Shown piece after piece: positions 49,242-61,950 of a stretch of DNA of 64,000 bases. The notes below the pieces were generated by a model. That model worked only from the letters and a program-made list of their open reading frames with translations. It was not told the DNA's origin and did no database searches. The stretch comes from Cymodocea nodosa (Eukaryota > Streptophyta > Magnoliopsida > Alismatales > Cymodoceaceae), in assembly GCA_036874045.1 (NCBI GenBank), contig CM072347.1, forward strand, positions 64,501-128,500. Direction: 5' to 3'. Within the stretch, counting starts at the first letter, position 1. Every line of letters begins with the position of its first letter. The position numbers were made by a program, and so were the translations under genes.

Positions 49242-51089
49242 GATACGAGAGTCCGGGCATGGTGGTGGTTGATGGCGGTTGAGGGGCGACCGGCCGAGAG
49301 CGATGCATGGGAGCCGTCGGATGGACAGCGAAGGGACTCGGCGTGGGACGAAATCCGATCTGGTGGCGTCGGCTCAACCATCGTCGTAGCCGACGGCCGG
49401 GTTGGTGGCGGGGCGTCGTCGTCATTTAATTACATGGTTGTGATATTCGCGTAAGGTGTGGAAATCATAATCATCCAATGACCACTTATCCATTTTGCCT
49501 CAATGGAAGAGAGTTTTTAACTTTTTGTTTATCTGAAAGAGCTCCATGCATGCATGCCTGCCTGCCTGATATATGTCCAGCCACGATGATCATGTCACGA
49601 TATTTATATATATCGACACGAGCTTTTTTAATTGAGGTCAATCTAATCATGATGAGTGATTTTTCCTTTTTTAGCGTCCATTTGAACCGAAACGACAACT
49701 CCATCATTATTACACATCACATGGTATGACGTGCCAATAATTAATTTTCAGATTCATTCTAGAAATCGTAATTAATTTTATAAAATCATTCCTAACATCT
49801 CAATATCGTTAACATGAGATCTTGAATTGTATTTCGTAATTTACTTGTCAAGATAGAATCGAATAAAAGTGTTAGATTTTGATATATTTTTAAAATTTCT
49901 CACGGTGAAATCTGATTTCAGATGGACATTTACAATTACTTAGAAATCACATCATTTGATTTGGACCTTTACAATTACTTAGAAATCACATCATTTTCGT
50001 TACCTTGGAATCAATGAAGAATGCCAAAATCTAGACTTCCAACCTCGACCAGCTTTCCCAGTGTTTGAATTTTCAAGCTTGAAGTCGCTCTTCCTTAATA
50101 ATAATCTTCTCTTAAGATGAGCTTTGATGCTGTCGCCACCACCACTGGCACTTGGAATTCTTACCAGCAACCTTGCTTGAGTCGAGGTTTTGAAGATGCA
50201 AGCACGCCAAAATCTGCTTCTTGCCATGCAGCTTCACTTTGATTCGACGCCCAACATTAATTGAGTTGAGGATCAAGAAAATTCTCTGCATCATCGTCAT
50301 GCCCAGATCGAATTTAAATTCAGCCTTGGATTCCTCCATCACTCACTTCATCAGCACTTAATTGGCGTTTAAGAGCAAGTGAATCCTGGTGCAGCAATCG
50401 AACCCATCTCTGCCAGACTTTGGTTTTTGAGGTTGATGATGAGTGATTCCTGATTGACAGATTTCTGTGCTTGAGGAGGGCTCTCTTGCACACCTTCTTC
50501 CTTGTCAGGATGATGGACAGAAGTAGGCGTGTTTCTGCTAATATCATTTACGGTTTTGTCGACTTCCTCCATTCCTGCCGCCTCCCCCGCTCTCTTCTTC
50601 TCTAAGAGTTTTATACCTTCTATTTCTCCCTAGCTTTTGTTATGTTCTATACTAGTATTACCCATGTTGCTTCCTTATTAACATCACTTTTTTATTTTCA
50701 TTTTCTTGTTCTCCTCTTCTTAATCTCTTGTCGATGCTTTGCTCTTGTCTTCATCTTCTCCTGGAAATACTCAAGTTCAAGTTTTCTTATCAAACCAATT
50801 GGATTAACTGTTTAGTTGGTCAACGGCATCAATGATACTTGTTAACTCCCACTAGGGTATGGCTAGAAGAAGGCATTCATATAGAAAGCATGTTTACATC
50901 TGTATCATGCTTTTTTATGCATTATGATTTTTATAATATTGTTGATCACATTACCATCTAGTTGAATAAATATCTCAGAGTATTGAAACATGTGAAAGCA
51001 TGATGATTTCGTGTATTGTTTTATTTGTTCCTCCGAATTTATCATGCACGCATGTGAGGTTAATCAGAGTACAAGAAAGACAAACTAAC
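49242..51089. other. Intergenic stretch with overlapping anonymous frames
   Basis: On the minus strand, 50000-50575 holds four overlapping frames of 67-76 codons, starting with MEEVDKTVNDISRNTPTS at 50572. The reading frame would have to shift between them. It looks like a decayed coding segment or a non-coding transcript; I recognise no domain. The rest (49500-50000 and 50600-51060) is AT-rich. Confidence 0.4.
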
Positions 51090-52289
51090 CTAGAGTGTGG
51101 TGGGCATCCTCAAGCTCTCCCTGTAACAATCCCTGCTGCGTCCGAGCTCCACAAGCCTCTTGGCCTCCTCCAACTTTGAAGCCTTCACCAGCACATCCAC
51201 CACTCGCTGCAGCACGTTCACCTCCACGAGATGCGCCATGCTCTTCTTGCATAGCCGAAAGGCCAAGTCCAGCTCCCCAGCCTCGCAGAGACCAGGAAGC
51301 AACGCCTCGAATGTGGCCGCATTGGGAAGGCAACCGGCCGTCTTCAACTCCTTCAAGTAACGCTTAGCGTCTTCCACGGACCCATCTCCAACGCATCCCT
51401 TGATCAGTGCATTGAAGCTGTAGGTGTTGGGCTTCAGCCCTCTCCTGCCCATTTCCTCAAACACTTTCAGGACTTGGACCGTCCCTATCGCTCTGTCAAC
51501 CATGGCAATCAACTTCTCGTTGAAGCTTCTGACGTCCGGAACGCAGCCCTTCTCCTCCATCAGGGACCACACCTTTTCGTCCACTTCCTCGATCGAACAA
51601 CCCGTTCGGTAGCATCCTCGGAGGAGAGTGTTGTAAGTGATCAGATCGGGGCGAATCCCTTTCTCCTCCATCATCCTCAGCGTCCCAAAGGCGGAGTCGA
51701 CCTCGTTCAAGTCGCACAAGGCGTGGACGAGGATGTTGTAGGAGAACGCATCGGGGACGACACCCTGGGGAGGCAGAGTGAACATCTCCACGGCCCTGGA
51801 GGGGAAGTTGGAGTCGACGAACGCCGAGAGGACGGCGTTGAAGGACATGACGGTGACGGGGCAGCCGAGGGATGGGAGGTCTCTGAAGGTAGCGGCGGCG
51901 TGGTCCGGCATCCCAGCTCTGCCGTAGAGGGTGATGATGCGAACGGCGAAGCCCTCCCGGGCGATGTCGGTGGGGTAGCACTTGAGTGTCTCGAGGACCT
52001 CGGCGACGGCGTCAAACCGGCGGTGGAGGGCGAGACGGCGTACCGCGACCTCGTGGACGCTGTGGCGGCGGCGGAAGCGGGGGTGTGACGCCGAGTTCTT
52101 GAAAAGGGCGACGAGGCGATCGATGTCGCGCTCCTTGAAGAGGGAGTTTATGGCTTTCTTCAGCGGAGAAGAAGAAGACGGTGATGAAGAAGAGGAGTTG
52201 GTTTTTGCTGCCGGCGTGGAAGTGGAGAGAAAGCGCCAGAGGTGGACATGGCGACCGGCATCGAAGAGGCGGAGTTCTGCCCTGACCAT
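51090..52289 (-). CDS. P-class pentatricopeptide repeat protein, mitochondrial
   Basis: This single exon encodes 399 residues. The N-terminus is Arg-rich and Ser-rich without acids early (LRLFDAGRHVHLWRFLSTSTP), a likely mitochondrial presequence. PPR repeats follow in series, for example VMSFNAVLSAFVDSNFPSRA, DAFSYNILVHALCDLNEVD, DLITYNTLLRGCYRTG, NTYSFNALIKGCVGDGSVE and NAATFEALLPGLCEAGELD, each about 35 residues apart. No E, DYW or SMR domain follows. Its length and layout resemble the small mitochondrial-ribosome PPR proteins such as PPR336; that link is inference. PPR proteins bind organelle RNA. It is intronless, as is usual for the family. Confidence 0.9.
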   Translation of the reverse strand: MVRAELRLFDAGRHVHLWRFLSTSTPAAKTNSSSSSPSSSSPLKKAINSLFKERDIDRLVALFKNSASHPRFRRRHSVHEVAVRRLALHRRFDAVAEVLETLKCYPTDIAREGFAVRIITLYGRAGMPDHAAATFRDLPSLGCPVTVMSFNAVLSAFVDSNFPSRAVEMFTLPPQGVVPDAFSYNILVHALCDLNEVDSAFGTLRMMEEKGIRPDLITYNTLLRGCYRTGCSIEEVDEKVWSLMEEKGCVPDVRSFNEKLIAMVDRAIGTVQVLKVFEEMGRRGLKPNTYSFNALIKGCVGDGSVEDAKRYLKELKTAGCLPNAATFEALLPGLCEAGELDLAFRLCKKSMAHLVEVNVLQRVVDVLVKASKLEEAKRLVELGRSRDCYRESLRMPTTL

Positions 52290-52850
52290 TCCGGGTTCGG
52301 TGGCTTCACCCCGGTCAAGAATATAGGAATAGGTTGATTTCCGAACCCTTATTATTTAACCTGTACACGGTGAAGTCGACCTCGGGATGCTGACGCCGTT
52401 GACGATAGTAAGAAGTGAAAGCGGCCAGGTGGCTACCGTCGTCAAGTTCTTACGCACATCGCGAGACGACGTCGATTTGTCTGTCGACCCAGAGCGGCAG
52501 AGAAACGTGTTATGGTCAGTCATCCGACGCTTGTGTGATCAGCAGCTCTGCTCCTGCTAGCTGGACCCTTGTGTTTCGTGCGTGCTTCCTTCCCGACCAC
52601 ATCCGTGCTCACCTCACGGTACCGGCAGCGGCGTCGGCGGCGGCGGCGGTGGCCACGACAGCTCACGGTCCACGTGTCATGCACCGACTGAGCAAATCCA
52701 GTGCCACCGTATCGGGAAACCAACCCTGACATCTGTCTCGACCAGAAACGAAGCAAGACAAACAACGTCAACTGAGAGCTACCACCATTTTATATACATA
52801 CACGAGAGGTAAGAGAAGGCATACAGATCTCTTCCAGTACTGTTGGGTGA

Positions 52851-53252
52851 ATGGCTCGTCCGGTCGTGCTTGCCGTTATTGTTCCCTTGGTGGTGGTATC
52901 ACTACTACTACCACTGCTACCGACGGCACCAGCCAGGCCAATCCGGGGGCATACGACGACGACCCACACGGCCACAACTAGCACCAGGGCCATCCATCTG
53001 GAGAAGGAAGGCGCCGATTACCACCCACCGGCGGCGGCGCCGATGGTGCACGACGATGGTAATACTCGTGATGATGATGATCAGAAGAAGGAGCACGGAT
53101 CGTCTGCTGGTGCTGACAAGTCGATGGTGGGGGGAGGGGTCATTCTCGGCGGACTGGCCACCATCGTCTTCGCTGCAGTCGTCTGGTACATCCTGGTCAC
53201 CAGGAGAAGAGCCCAAGACGATGGACACATCGGCAGCACTCTCAAAACTTGA
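52851..53252 (+). CDS. Small single-pass membrane protein, unknown
   Basis: This encodes 133 residues in one exon. A hydrophobic signal peptide (VVLAVIVPLVVVSLLLPLLP) is followed by a Thr/His-rich, polar and acidic outer region (TTTTHTATTSTRA, HDDGNTRDDDDQKKE) and a second hydrophobic segment near the C-terminus (MVGGGVILGGLATIVFAAVV) ending in RRR. The layout is that of a type I membrane protein with a short cytosolic tail. I do not recognise the family. The ATG lies behind a plausible leader at 52800-52850. Confidence 0.6.
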   Translation: MARPVVLAVIVPLVVVSLLLPLLPTAPARPIRGHTTTTHTATTSTRAIHLEKEGADYHPPAAAPMVHDDGNTRDDDDQKKEHGSSAGADKSMVGGGVILGGLATIVFAAVVWYILVTRRRAQDDGHIGSTLKT

Positions 53253-54016
53253 TTCAATCAAGTGTGCATATTACGAGTAAGTTGATGGATCATTACTGCT
53301 CTACTTGTGTGGAAGGAAGAGCAACAGATGAACAGATCTGTCCGAGGCAAGAAAGAACCGAAGATGCTCTGCTCCCGTAAAAAATGTCCTGCTGGAAGAG
53401 TGAAGTCAACCCGCATCCCTGCCTCGCTCACGTTCATGTAATATACGAGTATTTTGAACCCTCAGCAATTTCAGACTTGCATTTTTAACTTTATCGCAAA
53501 TTTTCTTTCGTAAAATATTATTATTTCGAACCGAGTACTTAATATTTTGACTTAAATATTGAAACTCATAATAAAAAAGATGTATACACTAATGATCGTC
53601 CTTTTCACTCAAGCGAGAGAAGATAATTTGACTGGTCTTGTTGAGATCTAGTCTCATAATTATTACCGCCAATCCCCCTCCTCCCGTGCAGGTGCATCGG
53701 AATTCTCATGGAATAATCGGAGGGAAAAAGAAATCTTCGCGAAAATGAAAATTTAATTAATAATAATAATATAAGAAATAAAAATTAAATATAATAAATT
53801 TGGCAATTTATTATAAGACGCATCCTCATCCGTTACTAAAATAAAGAAAGAAGAATAAATAAAAACCCTCGAGGAGGAATAATAAATAATTTCACTCATC
53901 CTTCGCGATCGAGTCATCGATAGATTTCCGACGGAGAGAAGCAAAACCCTCGAGCTCTGCCTTGCAGACAGAAACAAGGTGAGAGAAGAGATCGTAGACC
54001 TTTGGATTCAACCGCG
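53253..54016. other. Intergenic stretch upstream of the USP gene
   Basis: This holds the 3' region of the small membrane protein gene, then an AT-rich segment (53450-53900) that should contain the promoter and leader of the gene at 54017. No other gene is seen. Confidence 0.45.
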
Positions 54017-57000
54017 ATGTCGGGCGATTCCGACCGCCAGCCGCAGCCACCGGCCTCCGCTGCTGCCGCGGCGCAGGCCATACAGCCCTGCTCCCCTCGC
54101 TTCTTCCTCTCCTCCATGGCTGCCGCCGCACCAGCCCCGGGCGCGCACCGACGGGTCGCCATCGCGGTCGATCTGAGCGACGAGAGCGCCTACGCCGTGC
54201 AGTGGGCCGTCCAGAACTACCTCCGACCGGGAGACGCCGTCATCCTCCTCCACGTACGCCCCACCAGCGTCCTCTACGGCGCTGACTGGGGGTCAGTCGA
54301 CATGTCCGTGGCGCCCCACTCTTCCGCCGCGGTGGAGTCCGAAGAGGAGTCCCACCAGAAGCTGGAGGAGGACTTCGACGCATTCACTGTCGCCAAGGCC
54401 AACGACGTCGCGCAGCCGCTCGTGGACGCCGAGATCCCCTTCAAGGTGCACATCGTCAAGGACCACGACATGAAGGAAAGGCTATGCCTCGAGGTGGAGA
54501 GGCTGGCGCTCAGTGCCGTCATCATGGGATCCAGAGGTGTCGGTGCCGCCAAGAAGGCCAGTAAAGGGAGACTTGGCAGCGTCAGCGACTACTGCGTTCA
54601 CCACTGTATCTGCCCCGTCGTCGTCGTCCGCTACCCCGAGGATAAGGATGGTAATGCCCTATGTTCTGACGACTTGAAGCCCGTGCCCGAGGAGGAGCAC
54701 GAGATCGATGGCGGCACCAAGCCCACTATCGAAGGAAACAAAGGTATCTCCTTGTTTTTGTTTATCTTGTCGGTCTTTGATTCCTCGAGAGGCAAGCAAG
54801 TAAATATTTACGAATCATGTTCTGAATGAAGAAACAAATAGGCCTTACTATGTTGTAGAATTTATAAGCTAGTCATGTAGCATACATCTCCAATTGATGG
54901 TACTGTTTGTTCGGAAGTTCAGCTCGATGTAATTGTTAGTTTTTTGTGTTGGGGACATTGCGGAAATATTTGCCATTAGGCAGGGTTTCTTCCTACCTTT
55001 GCCCATGCACTACACCTAAATCTGCACACTGGGACTCTGGATATCATCATTAGATTGATTCCTATGTGTTCAATCTCACATCCCCATGGTATGCTCATGT
55101 TGACAAAATAAACAATGAAGGTGACAAGGGTGCATGATGGCACTCACTTTTCTGGATCTCAAGCTTTTGAGTAGTTGCAATTGCCGGTTAATTGCCAACA
55201 CCATTAAAAAATCACTTTCAATATGTTATCAAACAGTCATTTATCAATTCTTTGAATTGGCTACCAAATTAAGTAATTTGAAATTTTCATTCAATATCGA
55301 AAAGACTCTAAACTTGGGATCTATAATAAGTAACAATGGAGAAATTATAGAGGATGCTATTCATAAGATTAAAGTAGGATGGATGAAGTGAAGAATGCTT
55401 CTGAAGTGTTATATGATAGGAGGATATCTTTAAAATTTAAAAAAAAATTATAATACTGTTATTCACTGGACCATACTTTATGGCTCTATTTTCACTAATA
55501 TAATTTTAAAAAAATCTAAAATATAACATCTGCAACTATTTTCACTAATAAATATAAAAATGGAAAATAATAGTTAAACTAATGTAAACATTTTTCTAAA
55601 TCACCCCCAATATATGCTTAATTGTAGGGAAGGAAATGGGGATTTGACAGCTTCTCTTGATTTTTACCATAGAAACAGAATCAAATCTTTTACATGATGC
55701 AGACTATAGTATAACATAATGTGATATGATTGTGTTTGAGCCCATCCTTACGTTGTCAACCCCTCGAACAATTTTTGGTTGAATCATTGAAAAATGATCA
55801 ACATGTGTAAGAATACAGATCAAATACACAATTATTTATTTACATACATGATTGATTATTACATGAACATAAACATACTAGAAATTTGATTACTAGCACA
55901 TATTGTATTGGTATGACATCATGTTGTGCGATGGATAACTTTTTTGCAGGGGATATAAACCAATGTATTAGATAAATTTCAAAATTAAAATGATCAATTC
56001 ATTGGATAATAATTGGGTTTCACGAGATGCTTCCCAATCAAGTCAAAATTATTGAATATTTTTGAATAATACAATGATCACTCCAAGCTTTTTAAACAAT
56101 TTAATTGTATTAAGTAAAATTTTACAGAAGTCACAGCATTCATGCATTGATTCAACAACACCAAGGATTGTGACTTGATTTTTATTTCCCCTTAAGTGAC
56201 TTTGATTTACTTGTTATGCCACTTCTTTGGAGCTATTTTGTCTAGTATTGGATTCTACCAAATTGCTTGTTAAAATCCTTGCAGTTCAAGGTTACTAGCT
56301 GTATCACTTCTGTGACTGTCTTAATCTCAAATCATAAGTGGGTATAGAGTTTTTTTTTTTTTTTTTAAGAAAGGGTATAGAGATAATTCCTGGCTTCCTG
56401 TTATGCTGCTAGCAGTAATTCATTGTTGGGCTGATTAATATTCCATTTTGTTAAAGTCAACTATCGATTCTAGATGTAGTTATCTTTATGTTGAATTGTA
56501 TTATATTTTCATAAAACGTGTATCTTGCATGCTTAGGCCTTCTTAACAGTATGTTGACCAACATCCTTATTGGTTTTTACTGGTTTATGGCTCTTTGTTG
56601 TATGTTTCATGGTTCCTAGTGCATTTAGCTAGAATGGTAATTCTGGTTCTTCAAGCACTTTGTATTTGGTATCTTTCTTTTTTTTCTTTGAAATTGAAGT
56701 ATTATATCACCCATCAATGTGACTTATACAATTAATTTGTGTTAGCATTATGTTGATAGTATTTAACTTACCAGTTATTGGTTTCATCATATTTGATTAT
56801 GTTAACCCTATCCACATTTGGATTTATCAGTCGTCTTTGTGAGGAGGAGAAAAAGGATAGTGGAATACTTTACATTTCCTTGTAATAATTTCCTAATAGT
56901 CGTCAGTCAAAAAAAATTAGTAGTCGAAACTAGTAATGATCATTAGGAGGTTAGTGCCGGACATGCATTGAGTCAAGATAAATTTTGACTTACATGATGG

Positions 57001-57622
57001 CCCAAACAAAATGAGTGTGGTAAAGTCGATTATGATCTTTGGGAACCAAAAGCTGGTTATATTTGTAGGTATTCTGGACTTGGATCTTTTGTTATTGGTT
57101 TATGGTAAACAAGACAAATTTCACATAGAGACTCCAAAATGTATAGCTCTCAGGGTATAAGGATAGCATATTTAACTAGTACAATGTGTTTTTTACAATA
57201 CAAAAAAAAAAAAAACCTAGTATAATGTGTTTTCAAGCCATAGCTGGTTGTCTTGTCAAATGGGAAAATATGTTCAGTACTTTTCGCTGTTTTCAATTAA
57301 TTGAACAACTAGATAAACCTGCACAACTGCAAAATTGATTATTTGTATATCCTTGGTGAATTTCAGCTCCATTTTGTGGGGATGTGAATATTCAACTCAA
57401 AATCAATTGATCATGAATAAAGAGATTCTTTTATATATCAATTTATGTTTTTTAGTTAATCCATGTGGACTACTCCAATACTTTCCTTTAGATCATACAA
57501 GTGTTTTTTTTTTTTTTAATTATGTAGATGTGTACGATTCCACTGTGATCTTTCTGCTTTGATATCATTTGTCCTTCAACAAATTTAGTCTTGCAGGAAA
57601 GCAGTTCGTCGGCGTTATGTAG
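54017..57622 (+). CDS. Universal stress protein domain protein, PHOS32-like
   Basis: Exon 1 (54017-54743, 727 nt) carries nearly the whole protein. It has a Pro/Ala/Ser-rich N-terminus, then the USP fold: HRRVAIAVDLSDESAYAVQW, AVILLHVRPTSVLYGADWG, VHIVKDHDMKERLCLEVERL, and the ATP-binding loop GSRGVGAAKKASKGRLGSVS followed by DYCVHHCICPVVVVRYP. Arabidopsis PHOS32 and PHOS34 of this group are phosphorylated after elicitor treatment. The exon ends in phase 1 at a clear donor (AAAG/GTATCT). The best 3' exon is 57597-57622, after a pyrimidine-rich acceptor, adding GKQFVGVM and a stop (250 residues in all). A further non-coding exon may start at about 57857. The long intron, about 2.85 kb, holds a LINE relic. 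The exon 1 call is firm; the 3' end is tentative. Confidence 0.82.
55300..55490 (+). mobile_element. LINE reverse-transcriptase relic in the USP-gene intron
   Basis: The forward frame reads LGSIISNNGEIIEDAIHKIK and VGWMK. After a one-base loss it continues as RNASEVLYDRRISLKFK and then TVIHWTILYGS. This is the well-known distal segment of plant L1-type reverse transcriptases (YLGS.I...GEI..D..HRIK.GW.KWR.A...L.D...P.K.K...Y.T..RP..LYG). It is short and frameshifted, hence inactive. Confidence 0.8.
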
Positions 57623-60600
57623 TGAGGAGGTATATCTTTTATTAGCATTTTTCTATTCCCCATCTACTGTTACTTGCCAAGAGTAATCAACAGTTGTATG
57701 CCTCATTCTTTCATTGCAGTCAGAAAACAACGGTTTTTCTTAAGTGTCGTACAGTGATTTGAATTTTCAAGTTTGATTTTATTTCCTTTCATCCATTGGG
57801 CATCTGATATTGCCTTTGATCTGAGAAAGAATACTGGTATTTCTCCCCCCTGCAGATGGTGGAGCCTAACAAGTCGACAAAGTGGCTGGTGCGTTGAACT
57901 TTGATGTGGGGCGATTGGATTTCATTCCTAGCGACTTTATCATTTCTGGTTGAACTTTGATGGCTTTCACGGCATTAACAACCGTTTTTAATCTGTAAGC
58001 TCTTGTAATATGTTCAAATGGTATCTAGTTTCCTTGAGAAATAATTGTCTGTTTTGCTTGTAAAACAAACTCGTAACTCTAGGCTGTTGAATATTTGATA
58101 CAACGGTGTTTGTTTTGATTGATTGTCCAGGAAATTGTCGTATCTTTCATCACTTCCTTGAATCCTTTTGTTTGGCGTGTGACTGACTAAATGCATATGA
58201 GAATCTAATTCTTCAATCCCTTATGATCATCTTGCGTGTGTGTGTGTGTGTGTGACGGTGTTTTCCATAGATGCAACAAAAGAATCCTGCCCCACTTGAA
58301 AAGGAAACTGAACGTTTGAATTTTGCTTTTGACGATATCCAGAGAACGTCTTTTTCTTTGCTGCCGCTGTCGCATTTGCTGTATGTACGTACATATTCTG
58401 TGATGTCTTACATTTACACGCTCTCTTCTTCTATTTGTAACTTATCTTAAGCTTGTAAATGTCTTATAATTGATATACATAAATCTACTTTGGTATTATA
58501 TAAAATATTTTATTTTAAACTTAATTAATAAATAATAAGTAAAATTTTATAAATTTTTAAAGTGTAACACCATCGGTTATTTCGTTTAAAAAGAAGAAGT
58601 AATTTTCATGGATCCACAGTAAATAGAATATGATATTGTCCGCAACCGAATCCGTGGTGTACCCGTCGGTTTCTGTCGATCGTGCCGGAGCGTGCACGTG
58701 ATCGGATTTCAACGGCCACACACGTCGTCGTGCTTTCTTTCACCACCTTTCTTTTCTTTCCCATGGGCTTCGCCGCACCTCCAGGTTGCTGTCCGTCTCT
58801 TTTTGACGTAATTATATACTATAATCCATTACTTCCTTCGGCTGTTTAATTAATTAACTTTATATATATTGTGAAATTGCCATGTCCGTCGTCTTATGCT
58901 CGCTTACATATCATATCATTTGGTACTTATTATTTCAACATCTAGTACGTACTTATTTTTGCGCTATGCTTTTTATAAATTGATGCGCACTTATTTCTGC
59001 ATGCGTGTAAAAAACAAACAAACATTTTTCCTTTTTACGTAACGGCCACGACTGAAACTTAAGCGTAGATTGAACCCTGCATTGATATTAAATTCAAAGG
59101 CCATTCCCAATGACGAAAAATAATGGAATACAATAACATACATGTAATTACCACAGAGGCATTTCTGCATTTTTACGATTGAAAAAAAGAAAAGAAAATT
59201 CCAGTCGGTAACAGTTCAGAATTATGTAGCCTAACAAGCCCCAAATCGTTCATATAAATAATCCACGTTTTAGACACCAAGCCACTTGACAGTCCTCGAG
59301 GTCACTTCGTTGATGCATTTCTATTCCAGCTCCCATGTGATTATTATATTTAAACCACTTGGGTTTATTTATTTATTTATTTTCATCTATCAGCGTAGAA
59401 CCCAAGGAGGGAGTTTATTTCTACGTTTCAAATATTATCATCTTACAGAGCTTGGGTTTTGTTGGAAAAGTTCCACTGGAATTTGAGAGCATTTGTCTGA
59501 GTAGAGGCAAATACTAGAATAAAAAGTTCTGTTTAAACAGTAGAAATAGATATGACTCGGTGCAAATAAATGGAAAAGATTACGAGCAACATGAAACTTG
59601 GAGACAAGGGTGGTAACGAGACAAGAAATGCAACTTGGAAAGAAATGTAGATTTCGATGCGGAATGCTGACTTCTTCGGTGGCAAGAACGGTTGGGATAA
59701 GAACACTTTCTTTGTTCGGTAATGATTAGGACAGGTGCTTTTCTTTATGTGGCAAATGAGGAAACTCCATCCTTGGGCATTTCACCTGTATCAAGAAAAG
59801 GCCTGCATATTACTCGTTATCTTTCACTGTCGTGAACTAACAGAATAGGCAATTTTAGTTGTAAGAGATAAAAGTACATTTTGTTACTAATACATTTATT
59901 ATGTTTGATCATTCACAGGCGTTTTTGGTGTCAGAAGAGCTTTATTCGTTCGTTTTAAAACTCAGGAAATCAAATAATAGGAAGCCCACTTAAGGCATGA
60001 TCGTAGCACAAATATGCAACACGAATGTCTTGTTAATTGAAAACCTAAACGACAAGACACCAACTAATTACAAGACGAGAGATGTGGAGTAGGAAAACAA
60101 AAAAAGAGACATATCGGCAAATATTTTTTATAATAAAGTGTCCTATCACACAAGTTTGAACGTCGTCTGTTTGTGTTTGGTTATCTCCCATTCTAACATT
60201 AAATTGAAGGATGGAGAGATTAGATTTTGCTGAACAGATAGATATTCCACTTTAGTAGAAGCACAACAAATTGATCATTATGTAGAAAAACATTATGATT
60301 TCAAAAATAAGCAGATGATACTCGTACGAGAAGGAAATGAATCAAAAAAACCATTTCAAAGGTTGAAATTTAGGAGAACCCTTAAAGCTAAGCTATAGAA
60401 AATGGTTAATCCTAAAATAAAACAGTGGAAAAACAACAAAAAGACATTAAAAAATAGGCAAATGAAAAGAAAAGCACAATGCGAAGTGCAAAACAAGCCA
60501 CCGTTATATGTGAAAGGTGAAGACGGGAAAAGTAGAAATCACAAACCTCACTCAACAATATTACTATTCCAGTACGACGAAGGCCATAGGATGGCGGGTT

Positions 60601-60845
60601 GGCCGAAGAAAGCTATAACCCAGAAAATATTGTGACACGAAAAGTCGCAAAGTACTTCAGTATTAAATTATCAAATCAAGTGGAACAAGAAAAACAAGAG
60701 ACATAACTATTCCTTCTGGTTCGGATTTCAGTTGCGCAAGGTGTCTTTTAGATGACTGTCTATAATCTTCGTTGTTTAAATGCGGGAAATTAAAGAGACG
60801 AAACAAACTTGGCTTCGTGTAAATACCACAAATAACTCACAAAGA
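57623..60845. other. Intergenic stretch, no gene recognised
   Basis: The possible last non-coding exon of the USP gene starts at about 57857. A (GT)n tract lies at 58234-58254. The rest is AT-rich with only short frames (59286-59486 and 60402-60635) lacking support. Confidence 0.5.
58234..58254. repeat. (GT)n microsatellite
   Basis: About ten GT units lie in the 3' flank of the USP-domain gene. Confidence 0.85.
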
Positions 60846-61950
60846 TCAGATCCGAGAGAAGCTGGAAGACGAATTGTTGGCTCTGCAGTTCAGCTGGCTC
60901 AGAGTAGGAAAAGGCGGAGGAGCTTCCTTCTGGACCCTGGTGGGGATGAATGGGCCAACGATGGGTGCAGCCCCCACGCCAGTTAGAGAGCCGGACGGCG
61001 GTGCAACGGAAGAAGCATTGTGGAGGTAGCTCGAGGTTGAATAGGGGAACACGTCCTGAGCGAGCAAATGAAGTAATTAAACAAGTCGCTACGATCACAT
61101 CAAGTCGGGTAACATATGATTGATTCTTCTATCCAGTGAACCATCAAAAAAAATTCTGCAATTGCAATGGATTTCAGAAAGGAAAATGGAAAGAAACAGG
61201 AAGAAGATGAAAGAATTATTTCTGGATCTATAACAATGCTTGTGAACCAAACAACAGAGAGAAAACAATTTATTCCTACCTGATAGATAATTCTAGCAAC
61301 TTACGATCAAAATCGACAAGGAATCGAATCGTTAAAATATTGATAGCAACATCCATAAGGAAGAAGAAGAAGAAGATCTTTATCTATTTAATTCATTAAA
61401 AAATATTTTAAGAGAAAAAGAAGAAGAAAAAAACCTGGGAAGAGGCGGGATGCATGGTATGATTGGGTTTCAGAGCCAAATGATCATGAATCGCCTTCCT
61501 CAGCGGGGAATCCTCGTCACTACCGGAAGAAGAACTGTCCCTTGGAGGTGGAATCGTTTCTTCCATCTCCGTGAGCGACGCGAGCACCTGGTTTTGTCCA
61601 TCCTCGTCTTCCATCTCGTCGGAGCTCACCCCAAGGTCATCTTCGTCGTCATCGTAATCCTCATCATCCTCGTCATCATCGTCGTCGTCGACGTCGTTGC
61701 CCTCCTTCATCACGTCGACGTCAGGGATTCCCCTGCACCGGTCACAGACGGCCACGGTCATGCAGAGACGGCGACCGGTGCCCCTCCAGGGCGTGGCGAC
61801 GCTGCACACCGAGCAGAGGAGTGACCTGAAGTGCGTCTCCATCAGCAGGTTGGAACAGTGGAGCTTCGCATCGCACGGCCAGCACAGATCGACCCCACCG
61901 GTCTCGCAGAACACGCTCGCCGTCATGCCACAGAGTGAGCAATGCTTCAT
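60846..61950 (-). CDS. B-box zinc-finger protein (BBX family)
   Basis: Exon 1 is 61435-61950 and exon 2 is 60846-61055, giving 726 nt and 241 residues with a phase-0 intron. The N-terminus is a B-box: CSLCGMTASVFCETGGVDLC and then WPCDAKLHCSNLL, with the Cys/Asp/His zinc ligands present. A second Cys-rich piece (LLCSVCSVATPW...CDRCR) lacks the full ligand set, so it counts as a degenerate second box or none. Then come a long acidic run (DDDDDDEDDEDYDDDEDD), SSSSGSDEDSPLRKAIHDHL and a Pro/Ser-rich tail in exon 2. There is no CCT domain. Single-box BBX proteins act as transcription co-regulators in light and flowering pathways; the exact subgroup is not clear to me. Confidence 0.85.

Noticed and set aside
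51474-52088. 204-codon plus-strand frame
   Set aside because: Antisense shadow of the PPR gene.
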